A DNA stretch of 64,000 nt, from NCBI GenBank assembly GCA_002812745.2, contig NCSJ02000035.1:1-64000 (forward strand), given 5' to 3'. The DNA is from Scytalidium lignicola (taxonomy: Eukaryota > Ascomycota > Leotiomycetes). How positions within the stretch are numbered: the stretch's first letter is position 1; the number at the start of each line of letters is the position of its first letter. A program made the translations under genes and the position numbers. This document shows, one piece after another, positions 1 to 11,505 of the stretch. The notes under the pieces are model-generated. The model had not been told where the DNA came from. It saw nothing but the letters and a program-made list of their open reading frames with translations, and did not search any database.

Positions 1-515
1 AAAAAGATGTGACCATTCCCACCTGCATGGGAGTCAGAAGACGTATTACATTTTTATTCATTCACTCTGGTATTCAAGAGAGGAGGGGGGAAACAGTTAT
101 TATTATCTGGGAGGATTGCATTTATTTTGACCAATTTAAATATCCGCCCAAGGGAAGGGAGTGGGATATTCACTGCTTTCACAAAAATAAAGGAGAGAAA
201 CTGTTCCAAAGAAGATTTTAATTTGATCCCATGTATATTTAGCTAATAAGCTGGCCCCCTGAAAGCAGTCATATATTCTCTCTCTCTCTTAGCATTAGTC
301 ATAAAATTAATTCTACTCATTAATCCTTTCCCAACAATCATTAGGTATAAAATCCACCCCTTCCCAGAATCCAGAAAAAACATCCACTAGGTTGTCAACA
401 GACAACTCAACGCCATTTGCTCTTCGTCAAACTTCAATCATTATCGTATCAAAACCCCCTTCCAACACTAAAAGAAAAAAGNAAAAAGAAAAAAGAAAAA
501 AAATGACAAAGGAAC
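1..515. other. intergenic, 3' flank of SPC97
   Basis: No gene is supported here. The stretch is AT-rich, with a short CT-dinucleotide run near 278-290 and an A-rich run around 470-502 that carries an ambiguous base at 482. It lies downstream of the SPC97 stop codon and probably holds its 3' UTR. Short open frames on both strands have no recognisable protein character. Confidence 0.6.
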
Positions 516-3401
516 TCATGTCTCAGCTTGTTCATCATTTCCCAAGCCATCGAATTCCGTTCTCTGGTTTACTATACTCAACCTCGCACACAATCCCAGC
601 AACAAAACCGTTTCCGTCGCAGCATAGTGATTCAGCGCATCCAGCAGAATCTGCAGATGTTTACTAAAGTTAAACTCATACTTCCCTATCATATCTTCCA
701 TCTTCTCAAGTTGTACATGTTGTACATGTACCTCAGCGCCTCCACCTGCTGAAGGAGGAGGAGGTGGTGGTGGTGGTGCGTCTCTGTGACGCTTTTTTCT
801 GTCGCTCAGNAAAACTCTCCCACCGTTGCTTATTCATCGTTGCCGGCTTTTCTTTACCAGCTAATAAGTCGGGATCGTTCATTTCAAGTCCTCGTGAAAG
901 CCAGGCTGTGAAAGTTACAAAGAGCGTGCATGTATACATAAGCTTAGAATGTACCTATTTAAAAGGTTTTTTTAGCTTTTGTAGGCCTAATTCAACAAAA
1001 CAAATAAAAGTAAAACTCGAAAATCGTAGAAATACTTATACCTTCAGGAGTGTCTTATTAGTAAGCATGCACTCTTTCAAGCAGGTATCAAGGAAGTCGA
1101 CGTGGTCTCTCATAAGCTCGTCAACGGTGTGGATAGCAGGCTTTACGCCATCTTTGCTTTCAAGTTTCTGCATAAGAGCTTGCCATTTAGGCTCGATGAC
1201 CTCTGATGTACAGAAGTATAAGAGCTGTTGAACAAAGATAAGCATGCGAGCGCGTAATGTGAAGACACGTCGCTTCCAGAGCTCAACTTCCTGGTTTGAA
1301 CTCTTATGAGACCAGGTAGCTGCTCTATTATGGACTTGCCAGTTTGTCATTAGCTGTTGCTCCAGATAACGCAACGACAAGAGGTAACGAAATAGCACCT
1401 GGTATCTCCAAATAGTCTTTCTGCTAATTACTAACGATACCGGAAACGGTACCGAGTAATCAAGCTGCAAGGACGTAAATCCTATAGCTGCCTTTTCAGG
1501 TTCGGTTGGTCGAGTGGCTATCGATCCAAGTGTTTCACCCTGCTCCATACCAGAGATATTAACCACTCGAGTTAATGAATTCGTCAAACTAACTCGGTTC
1601 ATCTCAATTTTAACATCTTCTTTAAAGGGATCTTGAGCGGCAATACTTCCAGGTTGACGAAGAACGAGATCTAATAGGGATTGGAGTTTGTTGGTGTTGA
1701 CTTTGTCCACCGGCTTTCGAAGTTCGGAAGTTCCAAGCTCAAGAAAGGACGAAAAGAAATCGGATCGATCGAGGAAAAAGTAATGCTTCAATGAACGTAA
1801 TCTCGCCGGTAAGGCATACGTAGTGAGCAGTAGCTCCAACAGAGATTCGTTAGCATGAGCGTATGCGTTGTTAACGTTATCAAGAAATCGATTATCGGCA
1901 AATGTCTGAGGCGCATCCTTAACAGCCCTCACATCGATCTTGCCACACTCGCGGACGACATTTAAATATTTCCCAGCCAGCAAAATTTTGTCTTTGACAC
2001 CTTCTAATTGTGGCGGGACATCATTCTCCCGGATTGTATATCGTCTATCCCAATATTCATCTGTGTAGTCCTCTTTAAGCCTCTCTCGTCCAATGCTCTT
2101 TTGCTCTCGGACAAGAAATTCCGCATACGGATCATTAATACTCCCATTGTGAAGCCACTCGTTCAACATTATCATATACGGCCGACTTGCATCACCTAAT
2201 AATGAAGTGAGAAGTGCCTTAGCAGCAGGATCTCCGGACATTAATTCCAATCGCTTGGTGATCAGGCGTAAAACCGTTCCACCTTTGCAAATATTTTTGC
2301 CTTGTCCAAGATCCACCCCTTCACGTAAGGTCTCTAAGATGTTCTCGATATCGTCAACATCTCCCTCCGAGTCTTCGTTCGCTTCTCCTAACAAAGGCGT
2401 TTGTTTCAATATCTCATGTGTTNAAAAAGTATAGCTGGAACATCATGTGACTCGTCGGAAGAGTGTTCAGGTTTAAGACGTGTAAAGTGAATGATGAATC
2501 CGTAAGGAACTGCATTTCCAGTTTTGCAATCAAAACGAGATAATCCTGTAGCAACTTGCTGATGGCAGCACACAGTGCATGATTTACAGCTCCAAATTCC
2601 TCCTTAGTTTGGACCTCAACGAATGCCTTTACTGCTCCATAATAAGTAGCTATTTTCAACATTGTAGTTGTTAGATTTTGCAAACTAGGGTCTAATCCTG
2701 GGAGGATTTCGAAGCTGGGGCCGGAAAGACGGTCCTTTTCAATGGAGGGCTCATAATTTTGCGCAAATCGGATGTACTGTCCTTCATAGCCCATGAAAAC
2801 TGTAAGAAGATCATTCAATATCGCTGCTTCTTGGACTCCTAGGGACAATTCCTGAAGAGGAATGGGTTGCAGTGACCGAGGAGCTTCGGACGCCAATGGC
2901 GGCGTAGATATTCGAGATGATAGAGGGCCAGTTGTATGCGGCGTTAAAAACGCCTTTGGAGTCCATGGTACTGAATAGATATTATTAAATGTACAAAGGT
3001 GCTATGGGTAGAATAGAGTTACTTTCGGGAGTTCCTCGCTCGTTTACTTCTGAACAACTCTCCCCGGAATATGCTCCACTAGCTTCACTTGGCTTTAGGC
3101 TCTCTGACTGTGACCTACCAGGCTGTGCTTCGGAACTTCTAGTTCTTGAAGTTAAAGTTTCCCTTGTCATGATTTGAATCCTCTCCACTTTTCGCTCCTC
3201 TATGCCCTTATTTGTTCGCTGCGAGCTTGAAATAGAGGTTTGATGATCCGCCATGGATGCAGAGTGTTGTAGGGATTGATCTCGTCGTGAGTCTCTTCCA
3301 GTTCTCCTTCCATCTTGCTTTGTAAGAGGTACACTACTACTATCATTTGCGGGCCGCCGTTCAGTATACGCTGAAGGATTGGCGCTAGATGAAGAAGACA
3401 T
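516..3401 (-). CDS. SPC97: gamma-tubulin complex component 2 (Spc97/GCP2)
   Basis: Subunit of the gamma-tubulin small complex, which nucleates microtubules at spindle pole bodies. I read three exons: 3401-3023, 2970-1042 and 954-516, with introns of 52 and 87 nt. The protein is about 914 aa, a normal GCP2 length. Seen: a Ser-rich N-terminus, the GRIP1 region with GYEGQYIRF, then HMMFQLYF followed by THEILKQTPLL, and the GRIP2 region ending KYEFNFSKHLQILLDALNHY. The frame is interrupted twice, at bases 'n' 2423 and 'n' 810, each next to an A/T run. Dropping either n restores the conserved frame exactly, so these are sequencing ambiguities and the gene is not a pseudogene. A run of eight prolines, coded by a CCN repeat near 760-785, is inserted between conserved GRIP2 segments. 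The start is the first ATG of exon 1. The upstream in-frame codons contain no earlier ATG. Confidence 0.93.
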
Positions 3402-4117
3402 CCTTGTTATATTTGTATTTCGAGAGTGGAGTAGGTTGTCTTGCACCCAAAGAAATGCACCATATGTTCGCGACTAGAGATCCCTCAGTTGTTTGTCGCG
3501 TTTGTTGCTTACAAACTATGTTGTAAGTCAAGGTATAAAGCATAATTTGATTAGACGTAGACTATTCATATCATTTATGAGTACATAAACTTAATGTTCT
3601 TGTGTTGAAATTAAAATCATCTAATTTTGTAGTGTATTTTATCATTACGACCGATCTTGACCTCTTGTTCGGTTATTAATAAGTTGCATTTTACGTTTGT
3701 GAGAACCTTGTAGAACAGACTTACGACACCTGGCTCGTTACGCGACTCAGGGATGATATGTGTTCTTTAACTTCATGCTAAAATGTGATTACATGAATGT
3801 TTAAATATTTTTATCGTTAACAATTGAAAGTGAGTGGCAGTTTCTGAGTAAGTAGCAAATTAGTTGGCTGTACGGAGGTATATATTCACTTATATAATGT
3901 TTAGAAGTTAGCATCTTAGNTTTTTTTCTTCTCATTAACCACGATTGATTCTTGAGGACTTGTGTTGAATTTATATTAACTAACCCTTAGCTGATCATTT
4001 TGTGTTTTGCTGAATTGTTGGAAAATTGCTAGGAATTAAAAATAGAGATGTGATTGAATCTAAAAATATGCAAAACCCTCTCACCTATATCGAAGGATTT
4101 GGTATAATTATAACACA

Positions 4118-4142
4118 CTCTCTCACTCTCACTCTCACTCTC
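4118..4142. repeat. (CACTCT)n microsatellite
   Basis: Tandem hexamer CACTCT/TCTCAC copies seen directly in non-coding DNA. Low-complexity sequence with no coding role. Confidence 0.8.
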
Positions 4143-4831
4143 GGACATGAATCACAGAGGTGGTACAGTATGATGCTATCCAAAAATATCTCTTTCCATA
4201 CTCACAAAGCCGGGATTCGGGGATTCGGAAGTCGTGGCTTGTTTGATGCTGGTTACCGTAATACAGTGTCATCACTGCCATCCAACAACATCGCATGGTC
4301 TCGAAAATCCCCCATTGCACACCAGTTAACGAGAATAGAACTGATCCCTACCTGATTGAAATCCGGACATGAGCCGAACTATGAAAAGTACCGTAGCGAT
4401 GGAGTGTGTGAAAGGATGAGGATGACTACATATTTTCGTTACAAGGGATTGTGTTCCTTACTCAGCACCCAGCCCAGCTGTTAACCCATCATCGGAACCA
4501 GGAAATCCTCACCCTCCATCAGCTCGAGTTTGGGAAGGCATGTTCAGTTCTGGGGAAGGATGGAGGAGATGCTTTCTCGATCGTTAAAGATTACCGAAAG
4601 AGGAAGTTGAGGGGAAATAGCCGTTGGTTGGATTAGCAATACTTGCGCAAAGCTGGGGTAATATTCAACCTAATTAATCACTGTTGATGAGGGGGTTCTC
4701 CGGTAAAATGTACAGTATTCTAGCGAAAGGACTTGGTGTATTCTAACTTCTACCGTTGAGCATTGGATCTTGGTTCCGACGACTCTGGGCATTCTCGCGA
4801 ATCAGAAAGTCCGATTTTGCCGAGGATTAGG

Positions 4832-4852
4832 ACAGTACTGTACTGTACAGTA
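4832..4852. repeat. overlapping perfect palindromes of the TACTGTAC family
   Basis: Two abutting perfect inverted repeats, ACAGTACTGT (4832-4841) and TACTGTACAGTA (4841-4852), are read directly. Related copies recur in other intergenic parts of this window. The function is unknown. It could be a factor-binding site or a fungal low-complexity motif. Confidence 0.55.
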
Positions 4853-5607
4853 GAGGATGAATGTGGACGTTCCAGACTTTCTTTCGGAAGTGTCGAAGCG
4901 ATTCTTCGGACGGCGCACGGCAGATGGAACAGGCAAATGCTTTGCTGATCAATTTTTCTTGATTACTGTTTGTTCAGGATTTCTGGCTGTTTTTCCCCCG
5001 GCGAACCAGAAAAGCAAAGTTAATTAATTGATTTCAACTGTGTTCTTACAGTACTGGTTCTCCTCTTCTCGGCCCTGTTGTTGTTTCCGCGATCGGCGAT
5101 TGATGGATTCGCAAGGTTGAAAGAGAGTGAGCACTAAGGAATGATTATCGATAAGTTAAGTTGGATAAGCCCTACGGATAGTGGGTTGTGGTTGTTGATG
5201 GTGGATGGCGTGTTCCCCGCCTTGGCATTCATGCTTCCGCGCAACTTTTCCCGATCAGCACTTGGTGATGGAAGAAAACTTACGGTACTGTACTGTACTA
5301 TACTTGGACAGTATTAAGAATCAAGCCAGCCCCAGGCAGGATGTCTGACTGAGCTGATGAGAGTATGCATGCAGCACCAGCACCAGCAGCAGCAAGAGAC
5401 ACGCGTCGCATTGTTATTGCGGGTGTTGAAGAATGTCCTCGGGCCATGGCCATCTCTCACGGCCATTGGGTGATGGCACTGGTTTGGAAGCCAGACACGA
5501 CATCTTTCGGTGGGTGTGCGTGTGTGCCAGCAGAGATTGGTTCCTGGTTTTGTTCCTGGTTTGCGCCCTGCGTGGTGCCTGATCAACAGGAACAAAACAG
5601 CAAAACC

Positions 5608-5640
5608 ACCCATCCATCCAATCCATCCAATTCATCCATC
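5608..5640. repeat. CCATCC/ATCCATCCA short tandem repeat
   Basis: Imperfect tandem CATC-rich units in non-coding DNA, read directly. Confidence 0.6.
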
Positions 5641-7191
5641 TAGCTAAAGAAAATGGATGAATGAAAAAACTGGAAGCCGGATGCTGGCGCCGAGTGGCGT
5701 TACGGTGGTTTGTGTGCCTGGCACCAATGCAAGGAACGGCCTGGCCAGTGGCTGCAGATCCTGCTGACGCCCAGTTGACTTTTACGTTACTGCAGTCGGA
5801 CTGAGTTTTTCTTCTTTCTCTTCCTTTCTTGTCTCTCCTGCTCCACCACCCTCAAGACCATTTGTTCCTGGGTGCCGGACTGGGTGTGACAAGCACGACT
5901 ATTCGACCAGGTGAGAAAGAAAAAATCCTCCAGGATCATACACACACTCGCACGCACTTGCACATTCTTTCCCATAATTGCAAAAAGTCATCGTACGCAT
6001 GCATCGTGGTGGCTGTCGTCATAAACCGCGCAAAAGGTGCCCATCCTGCGCATATCATGTATCTTCATCACAGTCAGTTGTGTCCTGCATGTACAGCAGC
6101 TGTCAAATATCGTACTGTGTAGTACCTCTTCTCGGATGGATGATGAATAATTCGTCGGGGNAAAAAAAAGAGAAAACCCAAGAGTTTAAAAAGAATAGTT
6201 CGTTCGATGTACACTTCTCAACAGAGCACCTCGAGACGAACCTCGAGACAAGACCCTTTTCTCGGGTCCATGTACCGTACCGTACGTAAGATTCCCTTCT
6301 TCTCCATTCCGACTGGATCCTTCAGACGAACAAGGGGACGAGGCCAAGAAACAAAGACATGAACAACCATCCAATAAAGACCATCACAGCCCCCGCTTCC
6401 CCGGCCACTCTCCCATTCGACCACCGTTTCACCTCCAATAAGTACTTACACGTCCCTAGATCGGGCGATAAACTATAGTCCAGCCACTAAAAAAAAAAAC
6501 AACGAAAGAAAGAGAAGAAGGNAAAAAAGTGTCCACTTTCGGTGGTGCTGAAAAAAAAAAAAAATCTCCCGGAATCTAGATCCTCTGTTGCCACCAAGGC
6601 CACCACCACCACCATCCCAGGGAAAGCCATTCATCATCCCGTCCTATCATCCAGGAACGCGTAGTCCACCCGCCCCGCCATCAGGAACAGAAAAGCATGG
6701 TTCTGCTAGTCCCACACAAATCCACATCATCCACCCATCCATCTTATGTCCTTCTCCAGTAAGTAAAAGGACTGAGAAACTACCACCTTTGCCCGCCGAA
6801 GGAACTCCTTCTTTTCTCTCCCTCTCCCTCTCCTTCTTCTTCGGGATAGACGGACGGGAACAGACACTGCTGTCAACCAGTCTTCCCTTTCGTTCCCCAA
6901 AAAAGAAGCAACAAATCGGAATTGGAGAAAAGTCCCTCTCCCATGTGGTTTGTCCACTTTTTTCTTTGGTTTGACAGCTGGTCGTCAAACCCTTGCCTGC
7001 CCCTGGTTCCTGAACTACTGTCATTCTCTTTTTTTCCCACCTAGTCGGGTTCCTGAACGGTTCCCGGCAAAGGCAAGGGAGTGGAGTGGCCCACTGCCCT
7101 TCCCCCCCGGTGTGATCCCTCCCTCCCTCCCCTCTCCGTTCCCTCTCTCGGAGGGCTGAGAATGGGGTGGACAAAGAAGAAAGGAAAAAAG

Positions 7192-7198
7192 TATATAA
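7192..7198 (+). promoter_or_regulatory. probable TATA box of the secreted DNase1-like gene
   Basis: The sequence TATATAA follows a purine-rich stretch and lies about 235 bases before the ATG at 7428. A pyrimidine-rich leader follows, as in many strongly expressed fungal genes. The transcription start is not visible from sequence alone. Confidence 0.5.
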
Positions 7199-7427
7199 AG
7201 CCCCTTAAGGTCCGCCATGGGGGTGTGCTTCTTCTTTGTTTCACACTACCCAAGAAAACATTCATTCTCTACATTCTCGCTCTCTCTTTGATCAGAGATC
7301 AATATTACACTATCCTTAAAACNAAAAACTGTCTGTGACAAGTTATTTTTGACACGACTTAAACGAAAACCTTTTATACCCTCCTTTTTTTCCGTTTNAA
7401 AAAAACAAAACAAACAAATCATTCAAA

Positions 7428-7973
7428 ATGGGTTTCTTCTCCAAGATCATTCTCGCAACTACGGCCGTTGCCTCCCTCGTGGCTGCCAACTCCGTCACCT
7501 TCGTCAACCAGGACGCAACCACCCGCACCATCGTCTTCACTGCCTCCGAGGGCTACCCTGCCATCCCCTCCCTCAAGCTCTCCGGCTCCGGCACCCAAGT
7601 CCAGCAATTCCCCGAAGGCTGGACCGGCAACTGGTATTCGGTGTCGGACGGCGCCGCCAACGTGCCCGGCATGCTAGGTGAGGTCGCCTTCAACGCCTGG
7701 AACGGCATCAACTTCTTCGACGTCTCCGCCATCGTCAACCCGGACGACCACAACGGTGTCAAGGAGATCTTTCCTAAGAACAGCAACACCCCCTTGTCGG
7801 GCTGCCAGGACTTCCCATGCCCCAACGCTTACAACTTGCCTGATGACATCGCTACCCTCTCCACCACCGACCCGGACTTGGTCTGCTTGGTTGGTAACCT
7901 CAGCGGCAAGAGGAAGAGAACTGCTACTCCAACGTTCCCTCGCCAATTCGTTGACGGCCGTGTCCGAGCATAA
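7428..7973 (+). CDS. secreted 'DNase1-like' fungal protein
   Basis: A single-exon gene of 181 aa. Residues 1-20 form a signal peptide (hydrophobic ATTAVASLVAA after MGFFSKII), so the protein is predicted to be secreted. The mature part matches the fungal family loosely annotated 'DNase1 protein': SVTFVNQDATTRTIVF, NWYSVSDG and FDVSAIVNPDDHNGVKEI, then CQDFPCPNAYNLPDD with paired cysteines. Despite the name, I see no nuclease active site, so the biochemical role is unproven. The tail after residue 160 is basic, with KRKR, a likely Kex2-type processing or adhesion feature. Codons are strongly C-ending, unlike neighbouring genes, which suggests high expression. The start is supported by the A-rich context before the ATG and by the signal peptide. 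Confidence 0.85.
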   Translation: MGFFSKIILATTAVASLVAANSVTFVNQDATTRTIVFTASEGYPAIPSLKLSGSGTQVQQFPEGWTGNWYSVSDGAANVPGMLGEVAFNAWNGINFFDVSAIVNPDDHNGVKEIFPKNSNTPLSGCQDFPCPNAYNLPDDIATLSTTDPDLVCLVGNLSGKRKRTATPTFPRQFVDGRVRA

Positions 7974-10900
7974 GTTAGGACTGCTTCCTCAGCCCCCCCC
8001 CCCCCCCAACCCANTAATTTTTTTTGGANTTCCTTCACTTTTTTTCTTCTTTCTCTCTCTCTCTATTTCTCTCTCCCCTCCTGACATATCCCATGCTTGA
8101 TGCGGGGTTAAATCAAGAAGGGGGAAGTGAGAGCGTGTGAATGAAAAAAAAGTTTGAAGGCTGGATTATAAGAAACAAGTCTTTTTTTTATAGAAAAACG
8201 CGCATGCGTGCATGCAGCAGAGGGCAAAAACATGAAAATCTTGGGAAAAGAAAAAACGAAAAAGGAATTTTGGGACACGGCTTTTAAACTCTTATGATGA
8301 ATATACCCCTTTTGGTTTTCCGGTGTGTGTTTTTGGGGGGTGGTTTATTTTTATTTTTTATTTTTCTCTTTCATTTTGAAAGGGAAACTTTCTTGGGAAC
8401 GAAAATATCATATACTTTTCTTCTCGCTCTCTCAAATCGCTGGGATACTGAGTGAGGGAGAGAGAGGAATGGATATATACGAAAAGAGAATTGCGATGCA
8501 ACTCTCCATACCCAACGACACTCGTTTTTTATGCTGCTTTTGCAGACGAGACATTCTTTTCGACATTCATTCGTTTATAGATATTTTTGGAACCTTTCTT
8601 GTATATAGAACTTTAGGGGAAAATATGGTATAGAAACTTTGGGATGGGGAATTCTGGAACTGGATATATAAAACTGGGATATTCTGGATACAAATATGAA
8701 AAATATGATCCCGCCTGCTTCTGTTCCAAAACTTTTGATCCTTTGATAAAGAGATATGTGACTTCTTACTTGAATATTGACTTTGTCTAGCTTTTCTCAC
8801 CTTCTCACTTTCTCATTTGCACCTTTCAAAATTTTTGATATCCTTCAAACTCGGGGACGCTTGACTCACGTGACTACAGGCACCACTTGGTCGAACACTC
8901 ACATATGAGCAAACTCAAATAAAATAAAAACATGAATTCGCACCATATGAGAGTTTAATACTTCTTTTTAATGTGAAAAGAAAACACATCTTTAGATGGT
9001 CTTCGACGCAACACCACGTGACGGTATGAAAATTTTCTCCCATGCTTGCAGATCTGTATGATTAAGCAAAAGAACTAGTGGGGTCCCTCGATAAAGGCAA
9101 GTAACGTAGCGTGCGTAGTAGCAACAGCACTAGCTACTGTAGCAGTGACTTTCGGGGCAGAACAAGAAAAAATTTTGCCTTGCGTCTTTTGCCACCAAAA
9201 GGGAAGCGAAAAATACAAGACAACTGTTGCCTTAGGAAATTAATCTTAGATTATTATTTAAGATTGGTTATGTGTCCGTGTGAAGTGTTACTAGAGCAGA
9301 TAATCCCGATAGAGTTTACATGTAAGCAGTACCGTCCGTACCATAGGATGTTGTACCTTGTTATGACCTGCCGATAAGGAAAACTAGCGCGTAATAAGCT
9401 TTGATAACAAGTATTGCGCAAGTACCCCCATTTTTCCGAAGTGAAAAGGCCCGTTTGTGGAAGAGTGGATGTGTCTCTGATGGTCGCCATCGTAGAATTG
9501 CTACTGTAATACACGTGTAATACGAAAGTAAAATGAACGAGTTGAGAATCGTGGAAATGAAATGCTTTCGTATTGATAGGAAACTTGCCAGGTTTTGTAA
9601 AATTGTTCATTTCCACGTGAGTCGACATCACCTGGGCAAGTACCGGTAAGCACCGGGGTTGGTGGTACAGGTACGGACGGGCGCAGGTCGAGCCGCCCTT
9701 GGCAATCAATATTGGAAGCAACCATCTCCCAAGAAACAGCGTGGCTCTCAATCCAGCCATGCGAAATTATCACTTCCAAGATTGGCTGTTCAAATAGCCA
9801 CAATCCCTCAGGCACCAAGAGAACAATTTATTTCCTCATGCGCCCGCTGTGCTCGCTAATAAGAGCAAGAAGTTTCTATGGCGTCGTTTCTTTGCACAGC
9901 TGGTATTGGAGGGACCACGGTGAGAGAGTGTGTGGCACTGGGCCAGATTGGGAGTCGTGGGAGCCAGGCAAGCTCGTATTCCGGCAGCTGATAGGCGAAG
10001 TGTAGGGCAGAAAGAGGGAAGAGCCACTTTGGGCCTTGGAAGCTTGTGCAAGTGCTCGAGTGCTACTTGCTGATGACGGTCTGCGAAGGACAAGCCGGTT
10101 TTAACGTGCATATTGATATTCGGTGGTATCTGCGCTACGTTCTGGACTGCAGCAGAGACTTCGGACGAAAAGTGGAGCTTCAAAAGTGAGACCTTCTAGA
10201 TCGTACACGACGTCAATGTCTCTGCTGCGAGATCTCCCGCCTTGGACAGCTTGCTGATGAGATCTTGCTTTCTGGAGGATGGCAATCTTTCTCACCACAA
10301 GTCTCGCGAGTTGTCGATATTACTGTCTTGTGCATCACGTTCGCAAGGTGGTGGGGGGAAAGGTTAGATTCTCCTCGTATTCCGGTGCTTGGCGAGTATT
10401 GCCCGGGTTTTGGTTGGCTAAAGCAAAGGCGACAAGGCTTTCTCTTCTTTCTTCTGCTGTCGTCCAACTTGGGTGTGTGCTTATCGCGCTGAATAATCCC
10501 GACGGTCGCCTAGGTTACTGCTTGCGGCCGACCGGCAGCACACCTTAATTGTGCAGCCTATCAGCATCGCCTCGTTCATATCAGTCATCACCCCCCGGAC
10601 CTTCCGATATTTGCGCACACGCCTCTCGCTGAGAGCTCACCCAGTTTCTCTATCTAGTAGTTCCTGTGTAGTGTTGCGCTTAGTCCAGAATGCTGCTGAG
10701 ATGAGATGAGATGACATCGTGGGAAAGTACAGTACTGTAATATCGCTCTGCCGTGGTGTGATGTTGAGTGCTGACAACCAGTCGTGGGCAGCACGGTGAG
10801 TGCAACATCGAGTCGAGCACAGAGCTCGGTGCCCCATCTGTGTTTGTGTTTGTGTTGGACGGAAGAAGAGAGTCTTTGCGATATCCATCTCCACCTCTCA

Positions 10901-11505
10901 AGCCCATTATCAAGAGCTCTGCAGCACGGCCAATGAGCGTGGTCATCACTCGGCATAAGCTCGCCGTTCCTGACTACCAGCCTGTTCAACTGCTGTATTG
11001 AACGCTGCAGCTGGGCAGTTGCTAGAACAGGCAGATCCTCTCGTGTTGGTGATAACCCATTTTGCCCATGCCACGGTCGGGAGAAAGGCACTAAAGGGTG
11101 GCATGCAATATGGGCAATGATGGGGCGGATATGACGCGGTGGTTGCCAGGCCAAGGGAGGAAAGAGTGGATGCCCCCGACAGGGGCTTCCTCTGTCCCTT
11201 CCTCACTCAACCTCCTCATTCATCTGCTCACGTATTATTGGGGCGATGTTACCATCGTCTGGCGAGGCCGAGATTTCAGTGGCTGTTCATGAGGCAACCA
11301 GCCACCAGACTATGGACTGAGAGTTTAAGTAGAACATCTCCTTCGCTCTTGCCTTTTCCTTTTCTCCTTCTCTTCTGAAAAGTCACACACCTTCGTTGTT
11401 ATCTTGCACCTGTACAAAACGGAACCTCTATCTGCTTTGCTTCCTGCATCCATACACATTCGCTGAACAAACATCTACAATCGTTCAAAAACGCACTTGT
11501 ACACC
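7974..11505. other. gene-free 3.5-kb intergenic region
   Basis: No supported gene. It begins with a 15-C run at 7993-8007 flanked by ambiguous bases at 8014 and 8029, probably in the 3' UTR of the upstream gene. A perfect palindrome TACAGTACTGTA sits at 10728-10739. Frames of up to 168 codons (9254-9760, minus) lack any family signature and overlap equally long frames on the other strand. The last 150 bases are pyrimidine-rich and look like the leader of the next gene. Confidence 0.55.
7993..8007. repeat. homopolymer of 15 C
   Basis: Fifteen consecutive C bases just after the stop codon of the secreted-protein gene. The exact length is unreliable, given ambiguous bases 8014 and 8029 nearby. 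Confidence 0.7.

Larger units (their letters stand above)
3402..7427. other. 4-kb gene-free upstream region with CT tracts and palindromes
   Basis: No convincing gene on either strand. It contains a (CACTCT)n microsatellite at 4118-4142, palindromes of the TACTGTAC type near 4703, 4832-4852, 5050 and 5282-5300, CCATCC repeats at 5608-5640, and long pyrimidine-rich tracts on the + strand from about 6590 to 7170. Several ambiguous bases flank homopolymers (3920, 6161, 6522, 7323, 7398). The last 600 bases look like the promoter and 5' UTR of the secreted-protein gene at 7428. Confidence 0.6.

Noticed and set aside
2409..2414. SPC97 as two separate genes or a pseudogene
   Set aside because: The break coincides with an ambiguous base at a homopolymer, and both halves are complementary, conserved parts of one GCP2 protein.
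6647..7174. 175-codon minus-strand frame
   Set aside because: It is the complement of the pyrimidine-rich promoter tract. Composition is Arg/Glu/Gly-dominated and low-complexity.
9254..9760. 168-codon minus-strand frame with a hydrophobic N-terminus
   Set aside because: No domain or conserved pattern, amino-acid usage looks random, and other frames overlap it. It lies in a non-coding block, so I treat it as chance.
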